In this document: positions 7,286 to 9,513 of the stretch, one piece after another
Layout: each line of letters starts with the position of its first letter
Position numbering within the stretch: the first letter of the stretch is position 1
Assembly (NCBI RefSeq): GCF_946481715.1
Contig: NZ_CAMLOV010000196.1
Coordinates: forward strand, 1-9,513
Direction: 5' to 3'
Origin: an uncultured Mucilaginibacter sp.
GTDB lineage: Bacteria > Bacteroidota > Bacteroidia > Sphingobacteriales > Sphingobacteriaceae
DNA length: 9,513 nucleotides
Made by a program: the position numbers and the translations under genes
The notes under the pieces: generated by a model
Told to the model about the DNA's origin: nothing
The model's input: only the letters and a program-made list of their open reading frames with translations
Database searches by the model: none

Positions 7286-8441
7286 TTTCTATCTTTCGGA
7301 GATGTCGGTATCCGATAAGCATGGCGGTGGGTTAACCCTGCAGCGTATATTGGGAGATGATTTAAATGATATTGCCCATTTTATACACGTAAACCGTTTT
7401 GCAGCCGACCTGCCCGCCAAGGGCGAATTTTTAAAGCGGAGTACGGATATCCTATCGGTATGGGAATCTGACCTGGCGCGGAAGCTGATAGGGCGTTCGC
7501 GGGCATCCAAAATAAGTAAGAAGCTTTGGATTACAAAAATGCGCGCTAATGTAGCTGCTAAAAAAATGGCAGCGATGTTTAAAACCCGGCAGCAAATTAC
7601 CGGTTTGATATGCCCGCAGGGCGCTAATGCTATTTTTACGCTGGAGGCCTTAAAAAAGCACAAACAGGTAAAATACATTACCTGGGTAATGGACGACCAC
7701 CTGGTGAAATATGAAAGCAACGGCTGGCAATACCCCCAAGGTATGGAAGCTGTTTTTGCAAAACATTTGCACGAGGCCGAAAGAGTATTAGTAATAAGCC
7801 CTGCCATGCAACAATTTTATAAAGAGCGTTTCGGCGTTGAATCTACCGTGTTATTCGGCTCATCCGGAGTAGCAGGGAGCGCGACGCAGTTTGAAGTTAA
7901 AACAAATGCACTTAAAATAGGTTACTTTGGCGCGGTAGCGGCCTGGCAAAGGGATGCTTTAGCTACAGTTGCAGGTGCATTGAAAGGCACAGATGTGCAA
8001 CTGGATATATACTCGGGTATAGATAAACTACCCGCCGAATTGAATACAGAAGGCGTATATTTTAAAGGCAGCGTAGCACCCGCAATGGTATTAAAGGCCA
8101 TGCAAAATTACGATGCGGTGCTTTTGCCTATCAGTTTTCGGCAAAAAATTCGTAATATGTCGGAGTTTAATATCGCTACCAAAATGAGCGAATATTTAGC
8201 TTGCGGCGTACCAGTGCTGGCGGTTGGCCCCCAATATGCTGCCATGGTAAATTACCTTGATAAGCATAATGCGGCCATTACAGTAGCATCCGGCGATGAA
8301 AGCGCTATCCGCGACGGCTTTAAGCGACTGCGTAACCCGCAGATAGTGGCCGCAATTTTAAAAAATGCCCAAAAATTAGTGGTGGATGAAGTTGGCACTG
8401 AGCCAATGCGTAGGGTGTGGGCTTCCGTAGTAAACGGTTAG
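7275..8441 (+). CDS. glycosyltransferase, GT-B fold (GT4-like)
   Basis: This is a predicted cytoplasmic retaining glycosyltransferase. The C-terminal donor-binding half is the clearest: KIGYFGAVAAWQ (about residues 214-225) opens the second Rossmann domain, YDAVLLPISF (279-288) follows, and KMSEYLACGVPVLAVGP (about 303-319) is the nucleotide-sugar binding segment of GT4-type enzymes. The N-terminal half is divergent. It holds LYLSEM-like opening residues, a GGG turn (17-19), WVMDDH (137-142) and LVISPAM (172-178), the last marking the end of the first domain. The length of 388 residues fits a full two-domain enzyme and no membrane helix is seen. The ATG at 7275 overlaps the DUF5672 gene by 11 bases. 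Substrate cannot be assigned. Confidence 0.87.
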   Translation: MKFDFYLSEMSVSDKHGGGLTLQRILGDDLNDIAHFIHVNRFAADLPAKGEFLKRSTDILSVWESDLARKLIGRSRASKISKKLWITKMRANVAAKKMAAMFKTRQQITGLICPQGANAIFTLEALKKHKQVKYITWVMDDHLVKYESNGWQYPQGMEAVFAKHLHEAERVLVISPAMQQFYKERFGVESTVLFGSSGVAGSATQFEVKTNALKIGYFGAVAAWQRDALATVAGALKGTDVQLDIYSGIDKLPAELNTEGVYFKGSVAPAMVLKAMQNYDAVLLPISFRQKIRNMSEFNIATKMSEYLACGVPVLAVGPQYAAMVNYLDKHNAAITVASGDESAIRDGFKRLRNPQIVAAILKNAQKLVVDEVGTEPMRRVWASVVNG

Positions 8442-8494
8442 GCTTGCGCAAAAACAAATTTAATTTACAACATACATAACCTTTGCTTAAAACT

Positions 8495-9513
8495 ATGGCA
8501 AATTCAGCAAAAAAACTACTGGTAACCGGGTCATCCGGCTTAATAGGCTCAGAAGTTTGTTACCATTTCGCGGCGCTGGGCTGGGAGATACATGGCGTAG
8601 ATAATAACCAGCGTGCCGTATTTTTTGGCGCCCAGGGCGATACCCGCTGGAACCAAAACCGTATCCAAACAGACTTGGGTGCAAAGTTTATACATCACGA
8701 AGTGGATATCCGCGACCGTGCCGGCGTACTTACCCTCCTGAAAGAAATAAAACCGGATGCTATTGTGCACACCGCCGCCCAACCCTCGCATGACCGTGCC
8801 GCTGCCATCCCCTTTGATGATTTTGACACCAATGCTATGGGTACCCTAAACCTGTTGGAGGCCGTAAGGCAAACCTGCCCCGAATCGCCTTTTGCACACA
8901 TGAGTACTAATAAGGTTTACGGCGATAGGCCAAACACTATTGCCCTTGTAGAGAAAGAAACCCGCTGGGATTACGCCGACCCTTTTTATACGGACGGCAT
9001 TACCGAAGAATTCTCAATAGACCAAAGCAAGCACTCGCTGTTTGGGGCATCCAAAGTGGCAGCCGATATTATGGTGCAGGAGTATGGCCGTTACTTTGGC
9101 ATACCAACCTGCTGCTTGCGTGGCGGTTGCTTAACCGGACCAAACCACTCGGGGGTAGAACTGCACGGTTTTTTAAGCTACCTGGTAAAATGTAACGTAG
9201 AGGGGCGCGAATACAAAGTATTTGGCTACAAAGGCAAGCAAGTGAGAGACAATATCCACTCGTACGATGTGGCCAGTTTTATTGATGCCTTTATTAGTGC
9301 GCCGCGCATTGCCGAAGTTTATAATATAGGCGGCGGCCGCGCCAATTCCTGCTCGATATGGGAAGCCTTTAAAATTGCGGAGAAATTTACGGGTAAAGAA
9401 CAGGTGTACACCTACATTGACGAGAACCGCATTGGCGACCATATGTGTTATATCTCCAACCTCGATAAAATGCGTGCACATTACCCCAATTGGGATATTA
9501 CCATATCGCTGGA
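8495..9513 (+). CDS. NAD-dependent nucleotide-sugar epimerase, CDP-paratose 2-epimerase-like (3' partial)
   Basis: This is an extended short-chain dehydrogenase/reductase expected to interconvert a nucleotide-activated sugar. The frame opens at ATG 8495 and stays open to the window end (339 codons), so the C-terminus is missing, probably only a short part. The NAD-binding loop VTGSSGLIG lies at residues 10-18, a VDNN acidic turn follows the second strand, [11 protein letters not shown] comes next, and STNKVYGD is at 137-144. SLFGASK ends at Lys187, with Phe183 where most extended SDRs carry the catalytic Tyr of Yxxx[26 protein letters not shown] and [13 protein letters not shown] are the substrate-domain segments typical of the CDP-paratose/tyvelose 2-epimerase-like branch. 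The true substrate could be another CDP- or UDP-sugar, because none of the other CDP-dideoxyhexose genes is in view. It starts 53 bases after the GT4-like gene. Confidence 0.87.
   Translation, partial: MANSAKKLLVTGSSGLIGSEVCYHFAALGWEIHGVDNNQRAVFFGAQGDTRWNQNRIQTDLGAKFIHHEVDIRDRAGVLTLLKEIKPDAIVHTAAQPSHDRAAAIPFDDFDTNAMGTLNLLEAVRQTCPESPFAHMSTNKVYGDRPNTIALVEKETRWDYADPFYTDGITEEFSIDQSKHSLFGASKVAADIMVQEYGRYFGIPTCCLRGGCLTGPNHSGVELHGFLSYLVKCNVEGREYKVFGYKGKQVRDNIHSYDVASFIDAFISAPRIAEVYNIGGGRANSCSIWEAFKIAEKFTGKEQVYTYIDENRIGDHMCYISNLDKMRAHYPNWDITISL

Noticed and set aside
7289..7807. 172-codon open frame on the minus strand
   Set aside because: It lies wholly opposite the GT4-like gene, shows no family features, is Ser/Cys-rich in the manner of antisense shadows, and the + strand gene is well supported.
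8444..8451. ttgcgcaa palindrome after the GT4-like gene as an operator or terminator
   Set aside because: Eight bases with no loop, no U-tract and no second copy; too short to support either.
8477..8485. taacctttg as a Bacteroidota -7 promoter box (TAnnTTTG)
   Set aside because: The spacing is one base too long and no TTTG/TTG -33 element is found at the right distance; the 53-base gap does not need a promoter if the operon continues.
8549..8901. Overlapping minus-strand open frames near the right end
   Set aside because: They are antisense to the SDR epimerase, whose frame is continuous from 8495 to the window end with all family motifs.

Overview
The window reads as part of a surface-polysaccharide (O-antigen, capsule or exopolysaccharide) locus from a member of the Bacteroidota. 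It looks most like the Sphingobacteriaceae (Mucilaginibacter or Pedobacter type), but that placement is inferred from style, not from a search. The supporting signs are A/T-rich leaders without convincing Shine-Dalgarno sites, a tyrosine autokinase with the Bacteroidota-style EFDLRKP form of Walker A', and moderate GC content. All nine genes lie on the + strand. Gaps are at most 53 bases and two gene pairs overlap (17 and 11 bases), so the region looks like one operon. Both end genes are cut by the window edges. No RNA gene, insertion sequence, CRISPR array or convincing terminator was seen, and no stretch longer than 53 bases lacks a gene.

Layout: (1) bases 1-1595, the C-terminal two thirds of a Wzz/Wzc-type polysaccharide co-polymerase fused to a BY-kinase, ending in a regular Gly-Tyr repeat; (2) 1649-2521 and 2530-3840, the Wzm permease and Wzt ATPase of an ABC polysaccharide exporter, Wzt carrying an extra C-terminal domain; (3) 3881-8441, a modification and assembly block made of a GT2 glycosyltransferase, a left-handed beta-helix acyltransferase, a GT8-like transferase with a DPD motif, a DUF5672 protein and a GT-B (GT4-like) glycosyltransferase; (4) 8495-9513, an extended-SDR nucleotide-sugar epimerase resembling CDP-paratose 2-epimerase, running off the end.

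How they may work together: the epimerase would supply an activated sugar, the four transferase-like proteins would build a lipid-linked glycan on the cytoplasmic face, the acyltransferase would decorate it, and Wzm/Wzt would export it with the Wzt C-terminal domain reading a feature of the finished chain. The autokinase would control chain length or export by cycles of tyrosine phosphorylation. The parts are familiar. The least ordinary points are the 11-unit GY tail of the kinase, a BY-kinase next to an ABC exporter, the DUF5672 protein of unproven function, and a Phe in place of the usual catalytic Tyr in the epimerase. I did not find a clearly new defence or mobile system.
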